A stretch of 62,220 nucleotides of DNA, taken from positions 1 through 62,220 of the IMG/VR virus record IMGVR_UViG_3300009609_000004. One strand, 5' to 3'. Within the stretch, counting starts at the first letter, position 1. The number at the start of each line of letters is the position of its first letter. The notes beneath the pieces were generated by a model. The model ran no database searches. It was not told the DNA's origin and saw only the letters and a program-made list of their open reading frames with translations. This document shows, piece after piece, positions 17,817 to 26,394 of the stretch. The translations under genes and the position numbers were made by a program. The stretch is from a virus.

Positions 17817-20800
17817 GCACACAAGATCCGTTCGCAAAGTACGGCGGTTCGGCAGTCGCTGAACCCGAACAAGATGATCCGTTTGCGAAGTACGGTGGCT
17901 CTGCTGTCATCGCGCCTGTAAAGGCCCCCACTCCCACTCCATTCGTCCGCACCACGAAAGTTTCCTCTGATCGTGCTGCATTCCAGCAGAAATTCGAACG
18001 TGCGCAGAACGTGCATACTACCCAGCGTCCGCCAGATCCGGACCGTTCGGCTGTAACTCCATCACTGGAAGATGCGATGGAACCCATAACGCAGAAGGCT
18101 TTCGGCTTCAGTGTTACCAACATCGCAGAAAAGCTACTCCCTGAAACTGAACCCAGGCCTCTTCGTGATGACACAGCCGTCGCCGTGGCCGAAGCCGGCG
18201 GCGTGGATCTTCCGCTTTACGATATGGCTCGCAGGGGCGCGAAGATGGCGGCTGGAATTGTCGACTTCATGCAGTCCCCCATAGGCTTAGCTGCTGCCTT
18301 GGCTGGCGTTGCCGGCCGAACGGCAGGTCAAGTCGCGGGTTCACTCCTCGGAATTCAGTTCGGTATTCAGGGGACGAATGACGTTATCGACGGCCTCGAA
18401 GACATGCGCAAGCGTGGTGTTACGCCAGAAAATGCCGAAAAATTCCTGAATGGACTGGCGATGGTCGAAGGGGTCGCGCTCGGTGGGGTCGCGCTCGGGA
18501 CGAAGCGGAAGAAGGTTAAAGCCGCGGACGTCGCGAAAGCGAACGAACTTGCAGCGACGGAAGTCGCTGACCGGGTGGCACCTTTAGCGCAACCGCGGCA
18601 GGCAGAACCGATCACCCCGAAAATCGCGTCTGAGAGGGCCGTCCCGGTGCAGGAAAACGTTGCCACGGTCACGCCAGACGCTCCGGTGGCAGTTTTAAGC
18701 GAACCGGCAGAGATCTCCCTTCGTCCCTCCTCCACTGTCCCCGAATTCCACAAAGCCCTTGGTGTCCTCCGGACTCACAAGGCAAAGGGCAAACTCGGCG
18801 ACGCGGCGGAAACTCTTACCGCTGACGACCTATTCAGTTATCTCGACGAGATGCAGGCTGTCTCGGAAGGTCACTATCCGGCGGCAATCGAGATGATCAC
18901 GGAGGCCCAGGATACCCTGATGACGTCAGGCGACAAGGTAGCGACAGCAAAACTCGCGGAACAAGCCCGCAAAGAAATGCGTGGCGAGTACGGGCGTCGA
19001 CTCGCCGCATCCGAAGCAGCGAAACACGGGATTGAGTTGCCGAAAGAGGAACCTGCTCCGGACACTGCGGTTTCCGAAGTCCGTCAAATGCTCGACGAAC
19101 AGAAGGAACTGGACGCAGTTGCCACGGAACGCGATCGGATTATTCGCGATGCTTCCGACAATGAGATGCGCGTGTGGGCCGATGATACCGACGAACTTAT
19201 CGGGGCGCGTGAGGCCGAGAAGAACGCGATGACAATGGAGTCGAATGTCGCCGGCAAGGAGATCGAAGAGGCCACCGTCGCACGCGGCAATGCGATTCGG
19301 TCGCTGGGTGCGAAGGAGAACTCTCCACTCGCTCACTTCAAGGAAAGCCCGAAGGTGCTGAGTGAGGCGATTCGTAAGGGCGACGGCGTTCTTTATGACC
19401 GGATTCGCAAGGCGTTCCGTGAATCATACGAAACAGCGCATGGTGGCAAGGCCGACGATTTCCTTGCGAGTGCCAGCGAACGCCAGAAGCAGGATCTCCT
19501 CGGTGAGACTGCGGAACCGGTTGACGCGGACGTCAGTTTCGACTTTGGCGAAAACGCGCTGAAGTCGATCGGCGAATTCGAGACGCGACAGAAACAGGCA
19601 ATCAAGGACCTGATGAGAGGCGCTGCGTCAGGGGAGACTGCCGGCGCCGGACTGCCGATCGAGATTGCCGGTCGCCTTGCCGCGATCGGTGCTGCGAAGA
19701 TTGCGAAGGGTTCGATCCGTTTTGCGCAGTGGTCGGCTGAAATGCTGCGCGATCTTGGCGACGAGGTTGCTGAACAGGTGAGGCCGTATCTCCGTGACAT
19801 CTGGAAAGACTCGCTGAATCGTACTGCAGAACTGAAGAAACTCGATGCTGACGATTACTTCAATTTCCGGCGTGCCAATATCAGCGACGGCGAAAAGCAG
19901 GCTTTGAAAGCGCAGACGATTGCGACCGTGCTCGAGACGGGGCGCGTGCCAAAGGAGCGCGAATCCTGGGCGACGATCAGGGAGCAGGCACGAAAACTCG
20001 GCGGCCCGGAACTGGTCGCTCAACTAGCCGAAGCGCGCGGTCAACAGCCGGAACTCCGCGGCGTCCGCTTGGCCGCGCGTCAGCGCATCAACACGCTCAA
20101 CCGGGAAATCACGGAACTCAGTGAAAAGGCAGCACTGGCCCGCGGTGAAGAGGGCCTCGCGATCGAGCGCGTCATCCTTGAGAAGGAAAACGATCTGCGG
20201 GGCCTTCATGACATCTGGATGCGGATGCGATCGGAAGACGGTCGCAATCTCGCCATGCACCGGATGATGTCGGATTCGACGTGGGACGCATCGTACTGGC
20301 TGGCCCGGGCGAAACGGGCGAAGGGGATTCCCGCTGGGGCCGAACTGCCGACGAAAGTACAACGCGATATCGGCGATATCCTTACCAACGGCCAAAAGGC
20401 TGCCGACAAAGTAGGCGGGGCACGGAAAGAAATTGCGCGGAAACTCGGCATTCCGGAGAACGATGTTCCGAATCTACCGGAATTGACGGGCGGACGCCCT
20501 GAGACGCTATACGGCACGCAGGAAGCGACAATCGGCAAGCGCGGCGACGCTCCGAAAGGTGAGGACGGTGTCGTTCCAGGTGAACAACTCGACCTGAATC
20601 CAGCACGCGCCGTTCCTGAACTCCCGCCCGGTCCCCCTGTGAGTACGAAGGGAATCCAACAGGACATCGCGAATTACCGGCAAGGCATGGAGGAGTTGAA
20701 GCAGCACAAGATTCGGCTCGCACGAAAGATGCGCGAGCTCGATCGAAGCGGCTGGATGGAGACCTTGATCGCATTACGAAATGTTGGGCTTCTGACTGGA

Positions 20801-22438
20801 CTGAAGACACACATGCGCAATATCGGTGGTAATGCGTCGTTTCAGATCCTTGAAGAACTCTCGCGGCTGCCGGCAGCGACCGTTGATCTCGTGATGTCGC
20901 TCAAGACCGGACAGCGCACGATGCAGGGCGCTAGTCCAAAGGCATTACTCGCGGCATTGAATGAGGCACGCACGAAGGGTATCGCCGATGCACGGGAGGT
21001 ATTCAGAACGGGAGCGACCGTCGACGAACTCGGCAAAGTTGAACTGCATCGGGAATTGAACAGCGGAATCCCGTGGCTTGACGGTTATGCACGATTCATC
21101 ACACGTACGATGGCGGCAGAGGATCGAGTGTTTAAGTCGTTCGCGTTCCGGCGGTCACTCGAAGAGCAGGCGGCGCTTACGGCAAAGAACGGCGGACCAT
21201 CGATTATCGAGACCATTCGGAATCCGCCGGACGCGATGATTCAGCAGGCCATCTACGATGCGCAGGTTGCGACGTTTAATAACCCGAACGTCTTCGCGCA
21301 AGGGGTAAAGGCCATGCAGGGTCGGATGCGCAGCGAGGGGACTCCCGGTAAGATGGCTGCCGCGGCGATCGACATTGCCGTCCCGTTCAAAAACACACCT
21401 GCAAACATCATTGCCCGAGTTTTCGATTACGCAGGCGGCGGGTTCGCGAAGGCTGGATTTCACGCAATCCGCGCGATGGTTGATGGCACCATGACTCCGG
21501 CAATGCAGCGAGCGATATCGCAAGGCGTTGGTAGAGGAATGACTGGCGCGGCACTGATCACACTCGGGTACATGCTCGGAAAGAAGGGACTCGCGACAGG
21601 TGTGCAGCCGACAGATCCAGGCGCACAGAATGTCGCACAGGCCGCAGGGAGACTGCCTGGGTCGGTGCAGGTCGCTGGCCGGTGGCATCAGGTGGCTCCG
21701 TTCTCGCCGGCCGGAAACCTCATCACGATCGGTGCGACGATCGCACGTGAATCCTCAAAGCCTCTCCGAGATGAATCCCGACGCCCGGGTAACATTGCAG
21801 CAATCGCCGCGCGGACCGCACTTGAGCAGCCGATGCTGAAAGGGTTGAGCGACACCGTTGAGGCGCTGCGCAATCCTGCGGCGACTGGCGAACGTGTCAC
21901 GAGTACGACGATCGGCAGTTTCATTCCAACGTTGCTGGCGGACTCGGCCGCCCTCTTCGATCCGTACATGCGAGATGCGCGCACCGATGGCTTCCTTGAG
22001 AGTCTGTACAAAGGGTTCCAACTTCGCACTCCAGGCTGGCGCAACGTCTTGCCTCAGCGATTCGATGTTCTCGGTGATCCAGTTCGAAATACGCCGGGCA
22101 CGTTCGTCAATCCGATGATCTCGGCGCCGGCTAAAGAACTCTCGGATCCGGCAATCCAGCGGCTCATCACGACAGAAACGGCGATTGGCTTCCCGCGACG
22201 TGATCCGGGTGAAAGCAAGGAATCTTTCTCGTTGAGGTCTCAGATTGTTGGCAGGGAAATCAAGCGGCGCGTGGGACAGATCGAATTCGATGCAGCGTCG
22301 GATATGGACCAGCGAAGGACTCAGGTGAAGCGCGCTGTTGACGCGTCGCGCGATCAGTTCGCGGATTTCTTCAGGGCGATGCGGGCACTACCGGAAGCCG
22401 AACGGATCGAGCGGCTACGCGCCAGGCTTGCACAGTGA
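17813..22438 (+). CDS. Giant internal virion / ejection protein
   Basis: 1541 aa from TTG, overlapping the previous stop (TTGA). The N-terminus carries two copies of DPFAKYGGSAV, a short motif often seen repeated at the start of large phage ejection proteins. Residues 130-200 are hydrophobic (possible membrane insertion). The middle is long charged helix. From about residue 975, NVGLLTGLKTHMRNIGGN begins a conserved-looking helical domain, with further membrane-like stretches (GMTGAALITLGYMLG). It probably enters the host with the DNA, in the place of P22 gp16. It is the last rightward gene; its end is overlapped antisense by 22371-22532. Confidence 0.75.
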   Translation: MSTQDPFAKYGGSAVAEPEQDDPFAKYGGSAVIAPVKAPTPTPFVRTTKVSSDRAAFQQKFERAQNVHTTQRPPDPDRSAVTPSLEDAMEPITQKAFGFSVTNIAEKLLPETEPRPLRDDTAVAVAEAGGVDLPLYDMARRGAKMAAGIVDFMQSPIGLAAALAGVAGRTAGQVAGSLLGIQFGIQGTNDVIDGLEDMRKRGVTPENAEKFLNGLAMVEGVALGGVALGTKRKKVKAADVAKANELAATEVADRVAPLAQPRQAEPITPKIASERAVPVQENVATVTPDAPVAVLSEPAEISLRPSSTVPEFHKALGVLRTHKAKGKLGDAAETLTADDLFSYLDEMQAVSEGHYPAAIEMITEAQDTLMTSGDKVATAKLAEQARKEMRGEYGRRLAASEAAKHGIELPKEEPAPDTAVSEVRQMLDEQKELDAVATERDRIIRDASDNEMRVWADDTDELIGAREAEKNAMTMESNVAGKEIEEATVARGNAIRSLGAKENSPLAHFKESPKVLSEAIRKGDGVLYDRIRKAFRESYETAHGGKADDFLASASERQKQDLLGETAEPVDADVSFDFGENALKSIGEFETRQKQAIKDLMRGAASGETAGAGLPIEIAGRLAAIGAAKIAKGSIRFAQWSAEMLRDLGDEVAEQVRPYLRDIWKDSLNRTAELKKLDADDYFNFRRANISDGEKQALKAQTIATVLETGRVPKERESWATIREQARKLGGPELVAQLAEARGQQPELRGVRLAARQRINTLNREITELSEKAALARGEEGLAIERVILEKENDLRGLHDIWMRMRSEDGRNLAMHRMMSDSTWDASYWLARAKRAKGIPAGAELPTKVQRDIGDILTNGQKAADKVGGARKEIARKLGIPENDVPNLPELTGGRPETLYGTQEATIGKRGDAPKGEDGVVPGEQLDLNPARAVPELPPGPPVSTKGIQQDIANYRQGMEELKQHKIRLARKMRELDRSGWMETLIALRNVGLLTGLKTHMRNIGGNASFQILEELSRLPAATVDLVMSLKTGQRTMQGASPKALLAALNEARTKGIADAREVFRTGATVDELGKVELHRELNSGIPWLDGYARFITRTMAAEDRVFKSFAFRRSLEEQAALTAKNGGPSIIETIRNPPDAMIQQAIYDAQVATFNNPNVFAQGVKAMQGRMRSEGTPGKMAAAAIDIAVPFKNTPANIIARVFDYAGGGFAKAGFHAIRAMVDGTMTPAMQRAISQGVGRGMTGAALITLGYMLGKKGLATGVQPTDPGAQNVAQAAGRLPGSVQVAGRWHQVAPFSPAGNLITIGATIARESSKPLRDESRRPGNIAAIAARTALEQPMLKGLSDTVEALRNPAATGERVTSTTIGSFIPTLLADSAALFDPYMRDARTDGFLESLYKGFQLRTPGWRNVLPQRFDVLGDPVRNTPGTFVNPMISAPAKELSDPAIQRLITTETAIGFPRRDPGESKESFSLRSQIVGREIKRRVGQIEFDAASDMDQRRTQVKRAVDASRDQFADFFRAMRALPEAERIERLRARLAQ

Positions 22439-22532
22439 GGGGCAATCTCCGCCACTTGTTCAATGTGTTTCTGCAGACCTGGGCGCGTTCGGCCGCCTCG
22501 TCGAGAGTCAGGTAATCGTGTGTTTCTTTCAC
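22371..22532 (-). CDS. Truncated excisionase-like HTH protein
   Basis: 53 aa, GTG start. Residues 7-30 match the start of the MerR-like HTH_17/excisionase fold (YLTLDEAAERAQVCRNTLNKW). The usual continuation (a wing and LxAFL) is missing; the frame instead runs on antisense into the end of the ejection gene. The first 13 bases, GTGAAAGAAACAC, recur at 23299-23311. It looks like a gene cut by a recombination joint at the end of the leftward operon. Confidence 0.5.
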   Translation of the reverse strand: MKETHDYLTLDEAAERAQVCRNTLNKWRRLPLTVQAWRVAARSVRLPVVPASP

Positions 22533-22550
22533 GTTTAAAGTCCTCAAGGT

Positions 22551-22826
22551 TTATGCCTTGCGCTGAATTGCCCTAATGAAGTCGTTCTTGGTTAAACCTT
22601 TGGCGAGTACCTGCTGAAGCAACTCACGTCTCACCTGAAGCGCATGTCGATTAATCAGGCCTAGCTGCTCCGAATCTCTTGGAATCGCTATACCGTCACG
22701 TCGTCCCGTGCATACGGTTTGATCGTAGGCTTCGCATCGTTCGTGATACTGCTGCGCCAGATCGTAGAGAAAACGGTCCTTTTCGCTGATCTCAAACGTG
22801 CCCATGAACTGCTTTCCGAAATCCAC
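22551..22826 (-). CDS. Small protein of unknown function
   Basis: 91 aa, GTG start that shares its G with the stop of the upstream gene. The ribosome site GGGAGG lies within the last codons of that gene. Mostly helical; the region VLAKGLTKNDFIRAIQRKA at the end is basic. No family recognised. Confidence 0.6.
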   Translation of the reverse strand: MDFGKQFMGTFEISEKDRFLYDLAQQYHERCEAYDQTVCTGRRDGIAIPRDSEQLGLINRHALQVRRELLQQVLAKGLTKNDFIRAIQRKA

Positions 22827-23011
22827 TATTTCCCTCCCATCGCCAACTTGAGTTTTGCGGCGAGTTCCTGCGCAAGTCGCGATTCGTCAACGGTGATTCC
22901 TCTCGGGCATATCACCTCGCCAGCAAAGGCGCTCCGCAACTCCTTCTTTTCCTCTTCGCTGAACTGTTCGCGTATCCGCTCCCAAGTGCGATCGGTGATT
23001 AAGATCGACAT
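22826..23011 (-). CDS. Small protein ending in MGGK
   Basis: 61 aa. Charged helix (ERIREQFSEEEKKELR), then EVICPRGITVDESRLAQELAAKLKLAMGGK. ATG at 23011 follows the 23015-23033 junction module. No family recognised. Confidence 0.6.
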   Translation of the reverse strand: MSILITDRTWERIREQFSEEEKKELRSAFAGEVICPRGITVDESRLAQELAAKLKLAMGGK

Positions 23012-23059
23012 TTGCTATTTCCCTCCCATCGCCACATACCCTAAAAAGGGTCAGTAGTT

Positions 23060-23275
23060 TTACGCCCCAGCGGTGTCACTTTGCGTTGAGGTTTCCGATT
23101 CGAACGCCCGATTCTCATCGTCCCAATCAATGCCGAACATCGATTGGTACGTAGCCTTCAGATTGTCGAGGTCGATCTGGTCAATCTTTATGCGAGTACT
23201 GAATTGTTCTATAACTGCGCTGCACTGCTCTTTTGTCATCATTGCCGTTTCTCCTTTTGTTCGCTTTCGGTTCAT
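23060..23275 (-). CDS. Small acidic protein
   Basis: 71 aa. ATG at 23273-23275 immediately after TAG of the mini-ORF, with GGGAGG upstream. A second possible start (MMTKEQ) lies 11 codons in. Helical with an acidic middle (FGIDWDDENRAFESE). Unknown function. Confidence 0.55.
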   Translation of the reverse strand: MNRKRTKGETAMMTKEQCSAVIEQFSTRIKIDQIDLDNLKATYQSMFGIDWDDENRAFESETSTQSDTAGA

Positions 23276-23311
23276 CTATTTCCCTCCCAACTTGAGTGGT
23301 GTTTCTTTCAC
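23276..23311 (-). CDS. 11-residue mini-ORF made of two recurring modules
   Basis: GTG AAA GAA ACA begins it, identical to the start of the gene at 22532, and CTC AAG TTG GGA GGG AAA TAG ends it, like the end of the 22826-23011 gene. It follows AAAGG. It reads as the fused first and last pieces of two genes after an internal deletion, kept perhaps only because it carries the ribosome site of the next gene. Confidence 0.35.
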   Translation of the reverse strand: MKETPLKLGGK

Positions 23312-23313
23312 CT

Positions 23314-23439
23314 TTACTCCATGCTTATCTTTCGCAGTTCGTCACGGATTTCTTTGAGTACTTCTCTAATATGGCGCATGTAGTCAGCGCAGAGTCCAAC
23401 GGAGATAGCCATTGCACTAAACACTAAGACCTCCAGCAT
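23314..23439 (-). CDS. Small single-pass membrane protein
   Basis: 41 aa (MLEVLVFSAMAISVGLCADY, then a charged helix). Starts directly after a junction module with GGGAGG. One transmembrane segment at residues 2-17. Role unknown. Confidence 0.5.
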   Translation of the reverse strand: MLEVLVFSAMAISVGLCADYMRHIREVLKEIRDELRKISME

Positions 23440-23467
23440 CTATTTCCCTCCCATCGCCACACCGTTG

Positions 23468-23878
23468 TCATCTCTCCTCCTGAATCACCCACGGATGAGG
23501 TCCAGCATGATTATTCGGGAGTCCGCATATTCTGTTCTTTTCGCTGTAGGCACCGCATTCGTTCTTCGGTGAATGCTCCCCAGTGTGGCCGTATTGTTTG
23601 CGGCAGTGCCAGATGATCCCTTCCGGTGTCCCGTCATCGACTGGAATCTCCTGCCAGCACGGCATTCCGTCGTGCTGGTCATAATTTCGAGCCTGCTGTA
23701 TACACCTTGACCCGTAATCACGAATCCAGTCCCAGTCCGGCTTCGGCGGGCAATGCTCAACCATCGCTCCGTCAACAACGATATTAGGCACAACCATAAA
23801 CCCGGCATGACAAACACCCTCATTGCGACACTCGAAGTCAATTAAGCAGCGCATACATCTATGAATATGATGTGTCAT
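23468..23878 (-). CDS. Cys/His-rich, probably zinc-binding protein
   Basis: 136 aa. About ten Cys and eleven His, with CMRC near residue 8, CGAYSEKNRICGLPNNHAGPHPW near the end, and HCRKQYGHTGEH between. The paired C..H patterns suggest two or three zinc sites. Overlaps the next upstream gene by 20 bases. No family recognised. Confidence 0.65.
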   Translation of the reverse strand: MTHHIHRCMRCLIDFECRNEGVCHAGFMVVPNIVVDGAMVEHCPPKPDWDWIRDYGSRCIQQARNYDQHDGMPCWQEIPVDDGTPEGIIWHCRKQYGHTGEHSPKNECGAYSEKNRICGLPNNHAGPHPWVIQEER

Positions 23879-24029
23879 CTCTCATCCTATCTTTTCCGCC
23901 ATTGAGCCAATGAGCGCGCTTCGCCGCCTCTTCAGGTGACGAATGGTCAGACTCGGCAATGAATCGGCCCTGAGGATCGTAATGACCAACAGTCCAAAGT
24001 CGCGGTTCCGATTGCAAGTAAACCCACAT
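23859..24029 (-). CDS. Small protein, domain of phage type
   Basis: 56 aa (starts MWVYLQSEPRLWTVGHYDPQ). The pattern W.VG.YDPxGxFxxESD..S.EEAA.R..WLNGG is a compact alpha/beta unit seen in many phage and bacterial small proteins. Its ATG overlaps the upstream stop by one base (TAATG), good evidence for translation. Confidence 0.65.
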   Translation of the reverse strand: MWVYLQSEPRLWTVGHYDPQGRFIAESDHSSPEEAAKRAHWLNGGKDRMRDDTSYS

Positions 24030-24340
24030 TATTTAGCCCTCACGTGATAGCCATGACCACTCCCGTCGAGCTTCCATTCGCGTTTGCGGTTGATTGCCAT
24101 CTTCAAGTCGATTTGATGATGCAGGTCGACGCCAAGCCGCCATGCCAGCCGGTAGAGCACGATTACGACGTCCGCCAACTCTTCGGCCGCTTTCGGATTG
24201 TTGTCGTCTACGGTCAGCGCACGGAGCAATTCGGCCATTTCTTCGTTGGCGCGCGTTGCAACGCGGATGTTTGAACCTGCCGGCCCGAAAGCGTCATTAG
24301 CCCATTCTGAGATACTTAACTGCGTTTCTCGATTACTCAT
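24029..24340 (-). CDS. MazG-like nucleotide pyrophosphohydrolase
   Basis: 103 aa. The MazG/all-alpha NTP-PPase pattern is clear: NEEMAELLRAL near residue 33, then AAEELADVVIVLYRLAWRLGVDL with the metal-binding E..D, and ending RKWxLDGSGHGYHV-like (KREWKLDGSGHGYHV). These enzymes cut dNTPs to dNMP and PPi; phages use them to adjust nucleotide pools or ppGpp. It starts right after a junction module variant. Confidence 0.87.
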   Translation of the reverse strand: MSNRETQLSISEWANDAFGPAGSNIRVATRANEEMAELLRALTVDDNNPKAAEELADVVIVLYRLAWRLGVDLHHQIDLKMAINRKREWKLDGSGHGYHVRAK

Positions 24341-24726
24341 TGTTTCCCTCCCATCGCCACATACATAGCCAGTGCTCGGGCTTCAGAAGGAGTGGAGCCG
24401 TATCTGAGAACGCTGAGGCCGTCCGGCGCGTCTTCGTAAATTAAGCAACTGACCATTGGTACGCCGTCACTTGCTGGCGAAGATTTGAATACGCTCCACA
24501 GCCACCCCTTCTCCTTGCATATTTCCTCTAACCAGGATTCAGAGATAGCGGGGTCAGATTCGACGGCAGGCAACCACACGTCTACCTCTGCCTTATTCGG
24601 CGCATCACCGACAAAGCCGCACTCCGTTCCAGGTCCAGCGCGGTGCGCGTATTGAATATTCGTCCATCCGCGCAACTCACTAACAGCGCGACGTAACTCC
24701 AATCCTCTAATGGTTGGTTCATTCAT
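24337..24726 (-). CDS. Phage ABA-sandwich-like protein ending MGGKQ
   Basis: 129 aa. It contains W[LS]VF..S.........C.IY and ends STPSEARALAMYVAMGGKQ; the SEARALA helix after a small beta sheet is typical of the phage ABA sandwich domain. Function of that family is unknown. ATGA overlaps at both ends. Confidence 0.65.
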   Translation of the reverse strand: MNEPTIRGLELRRAVSELRGWTNIQYAHRAGPGTECGFVGDAPNKAEVDVWLPAVESDPAISESWLEEICKEKGWLWSVFKSSPASDGVPMVSCLIYEDAPDGLSVLRYGSTPSEARALAMYVAMGGKQ

Positions 24727-24986
24727 GATTTCTCTTTCTGTTCTGTAGGGGTGAGGGCTTCAAGGGCGAATACTTGCACGTCACTTAGGATGTGGCTGGC
24801 ATGCTTGCCGATAGTGGACCACTCGTTGATTCGTCGCAGCGCCTCTTCCAGTTCCTTCACGCGGGCTTCACGTTGCCGATTTGCTTCATACAGACTTGCG
24901 TTTTGCCGACGTAGCTGTCCGTTGCTCTTATTGGCACTCTTAAGTTGACAATCACGACATGGACCGGGACCGCATCGATGGATCAT
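24723..24986 (-). CDS. Coiled-coil protein with N-terminal Cys pair
   Basis: 87 aa. CGPGPCRDC near the start, then a continuous coiled coil of about 40 residues (ANRQREARVKELEEALRRI). Start overlaps the upstream stop. Unknown. Confidence 0.6.
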   Translation of the reverse strand: MIHRCGPGPCRDCQLKSANKSNGQLRRQNASLYEANRQREARVKELEEALRRINEWSTIGKHASHILSDVQVFALEALTPTEQKEKS

Positions 24987-25294
24987 GCCGACTCCTTTTG
25001 TCTCGCCACCTTCAGAGCAGCGTTGACTATTGCTGTTTTGCGGTCAGCATGGCTTTCGATCACTTCGCACTCGTCGTCAATATTAGGTTCGCACGTCCAT
25101 TGACCGTTGGGGTTATGCCACAGTCCGACGTTCGACATCTTCTCTATCAGCATCGCTGACGCTGTTTCGTCGCGGTAGAAGTCGGGTGGATGACAAAGCC
25201 GACAACCGATGCCAATCTCATGGACGTGCTCGAATCCCAAAAATCGCGCCAACCTCTCGCAGTTCTCGCGCTGTTCGGGTGTTAGTTCAGTCAT
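24983..25294 (-). CDS. MTELT-type small phage protein
   Basis: 103 aa. It begins MTELTPEQRENCERLARFLG. The 14 bases around its start are nearly identical to those of the genes at 25952 and 26127. The middle (WHNPNGQWTCEPNIDDECEVIES) and the helix RKTAIVNAALKVARQ suggest a phage ABA-sandwich-like fold. Function unknown. Confidence 0.65.
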   Translation of the reverse strand: MTELTPEQRENCERLARFLGFEHVHEIGIGCRLCHPPDFYRDETASAMLIEKMSNVGLWHNPNGQWTCEPNIDDECEVIESHADRKTAIVNAALKVARQKESA

Positions 25295-25578
25295 CGACGT
25301 TCCTTACCAATGAGCTTCTCGCACAACACCACTGCTGGATCATCGCGAGTAAGCATCGGAATGGTCCGCAACGTGACCTCTCGCACTTGCCACCACTCAC
25401 GGTTGGACATATGCACCTCGTGATCATTCGAAAAGACCCGCGCAATCAACCACGAGAGATACACCGTTACACCATTCTTTCTGTTGCTGATAATGGTGCG
25501 CTGGCTGTACGGATTCCGCTCCCATTCTTCCGGATGTGCTTCGATGTTTGCGATTAGTTCCTTGATGGCTTTCTTCAT
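25291..25578 (-). CDS. Small protein of unknown function
   Basis: 95 aa, ATGA overlap with the upstream stop. Alternating alpha and beta: KELIANIEAHPEEWERNPYSQRTI, then ITVYLSWLIARVF-like strand (VTVYLSWLIARVF) and VREVTLRTI. No recognised family. Confidence 0.6.
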   Translation of the reverse strand: MKKAIKELIANIEAHPEEWERNPYSQRTIISNRKNGVTVYLSWLIARVFSNDHEVHMSNREWWQVREVTLRTIPMLTRDDPAVVLCEKLIGKERR

Positions 25579-25952
25579 AACACCCCCTCAGGTTTCGCAG
25601 GTATCAGGTTGTGCGCGAGCGCGAATGCTTCCGCGACGGCACGCTCTAGCCGTCCGTTGTACACAGCCTCGATACCAAGACCGTCGACCATTGCAAGCCC
25701 GCTCGGATCGACGTGCATGATGATTGAGAAGCCGGTATCCACTGCTGCCCTACGCATCAACATCAGCGTCATTTCTGGTTCCAGCATGTTGCGTGGAACC
25801 TCTTCGCAGTCAGCGCCACAGTCCAGTGCCGCAGCAGACATCTCGCTCGGATTGCGCGTTATTCGCCAGCACTTTGAGTCAGCGATAGAAACATCTGGCT
25901 CCAAGTAGCACGCGATCAGCCGGCTCAACTGTTCATCGGTTAGTTCAGTCAT
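25575..25952 (-). CDS. MTELT-type protein, ABA-sandwich-like
   Basis: 125 aa from the ATG at 25952, preferred over an upstream one because MTELTDEQ and its preceding bases match two other starts nearby. The C-terminal part (GRLERAVAEAFALAHNLI) is the helix typical of phage ABA-sandwich proteins. Confidence 0.65.
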   Translation of the reverse strand: MTELTDEQLSRLIACYLEPDVSIADSKCWRITRNPSEMSAAALDCGADCEEVPRNMLEPEMTLMLMRRAAVDTGFSIIMHVDPSGLAMVDGLGIEAVYNGRLERAVAEAFALAHNLIPAKPEGVL

Positions 25953-26127
25953 GGTCTGGTCCTTCTTCAATCTGGATAAGTTGAGCGTGCAGTCCAATCG
26001 CTTCGGCGACACGCTTTAGCTTCGGCGCGTGCTCTGCACAGATTCCCGCCTGGTCTTTGCCCGGCCATGTGAAGAGAAACGCGGCCTTGTTGTCACAGCC
26101 TATTTGATTGCACGTAAGTTCAGTCAT
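25945..26127 (-). CDS. Small zinc-finger-like protein
   Basis: 60 aa, start of the MTELT type. CNQIGCDNKAAFLF...CAEHAPKLKRVAE has the C-x4-C ... C-x2-H spacing of a small treble-clef zinc site. Overlaps both neighbours. Unknown role. Confidence 0.6.
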   Translation of the reverse strand: MTELTCNQIGCDNKAAFLFTWPGKDQAGICAEHAPKLKRVAEAIGLHAQLIQIEEGPDHD

Positions 26128-26387
26128 GCGGACCTCCCAGCCTTACGTTTGCTTTTTGGTTTATCCGACGTCTGAGTTGATGCCGATGTGTCGTCAAGTG
26201 CGTCCAAAACTTGCTTGGCTACGTCGTCGTACTTCATGTTGTTCATGCTGATTTTGGTGTGGATGGAATCCAGAATGGCTTGACGTGTCGCAACGAGAGC
26301 GGATCTCAGCATTGCAATCGTTTCGTGCAACCTTTGGTTTTCTTCAAATAACTTTGCAATACGCTCGTTCATTTGTTTTGAATTCAT
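26124..26387 (-). CDS. Coiled-coil protein with basic tail
   Basis: 87 aa from ATG 26387 (MNSKQMNERIAKLFEENQRL). An extended coiled coil is followed by a Lys/Arg-rich end (KPKSKRKAGRSA) that could bind nucleic acid. An open frame extends upstream but overlaps the small gene 26395-26538 and looks uncoded. Confidence 0.6.
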   Translation of the reverse strand: MNSKQMNERIAKLFEENQRLHETIAMLRSALVATRQAILDSIHTKISMNNMKYDDVAKQVLDALDDTSASTQTSDKPKSKRKAGRSA

Positions 26388-26394
26388 AGAAGTT

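Larger units (their letters stand above)
22826..24358 (-). repeat. Recurring gene-junction module (C-terminal MGGK plus ribosome site)
   Basis: GGCGATGGGAGGGAAATAG (read on the minus strand) occurs at 22826-22844, 23015-23033 and 23440-23458, with a variant ending in AAACA at 24341-24358 and a shorter one at 23276-23290. Each is followed within 0-6 bases by a start codon. At 22826 and 24341 it also encodes the C-terminal MGGK of the upstream protein; at the other sites it is a relic or free-standing. Longer matches extend upstream: CTCAAGTTGG before copies 22826 and 23276, and TATGTGGCG before copies 23015 and 24341. Confidence 0.85.

Noticed and set aside
22826-24358. CRISPR array
   Set aside because: The repeated 19-mers sit at gene ends and starts with coding sequence of different lengths between them, not as spaced repeats; no cas genes besides Cas4-like nucleases exist.
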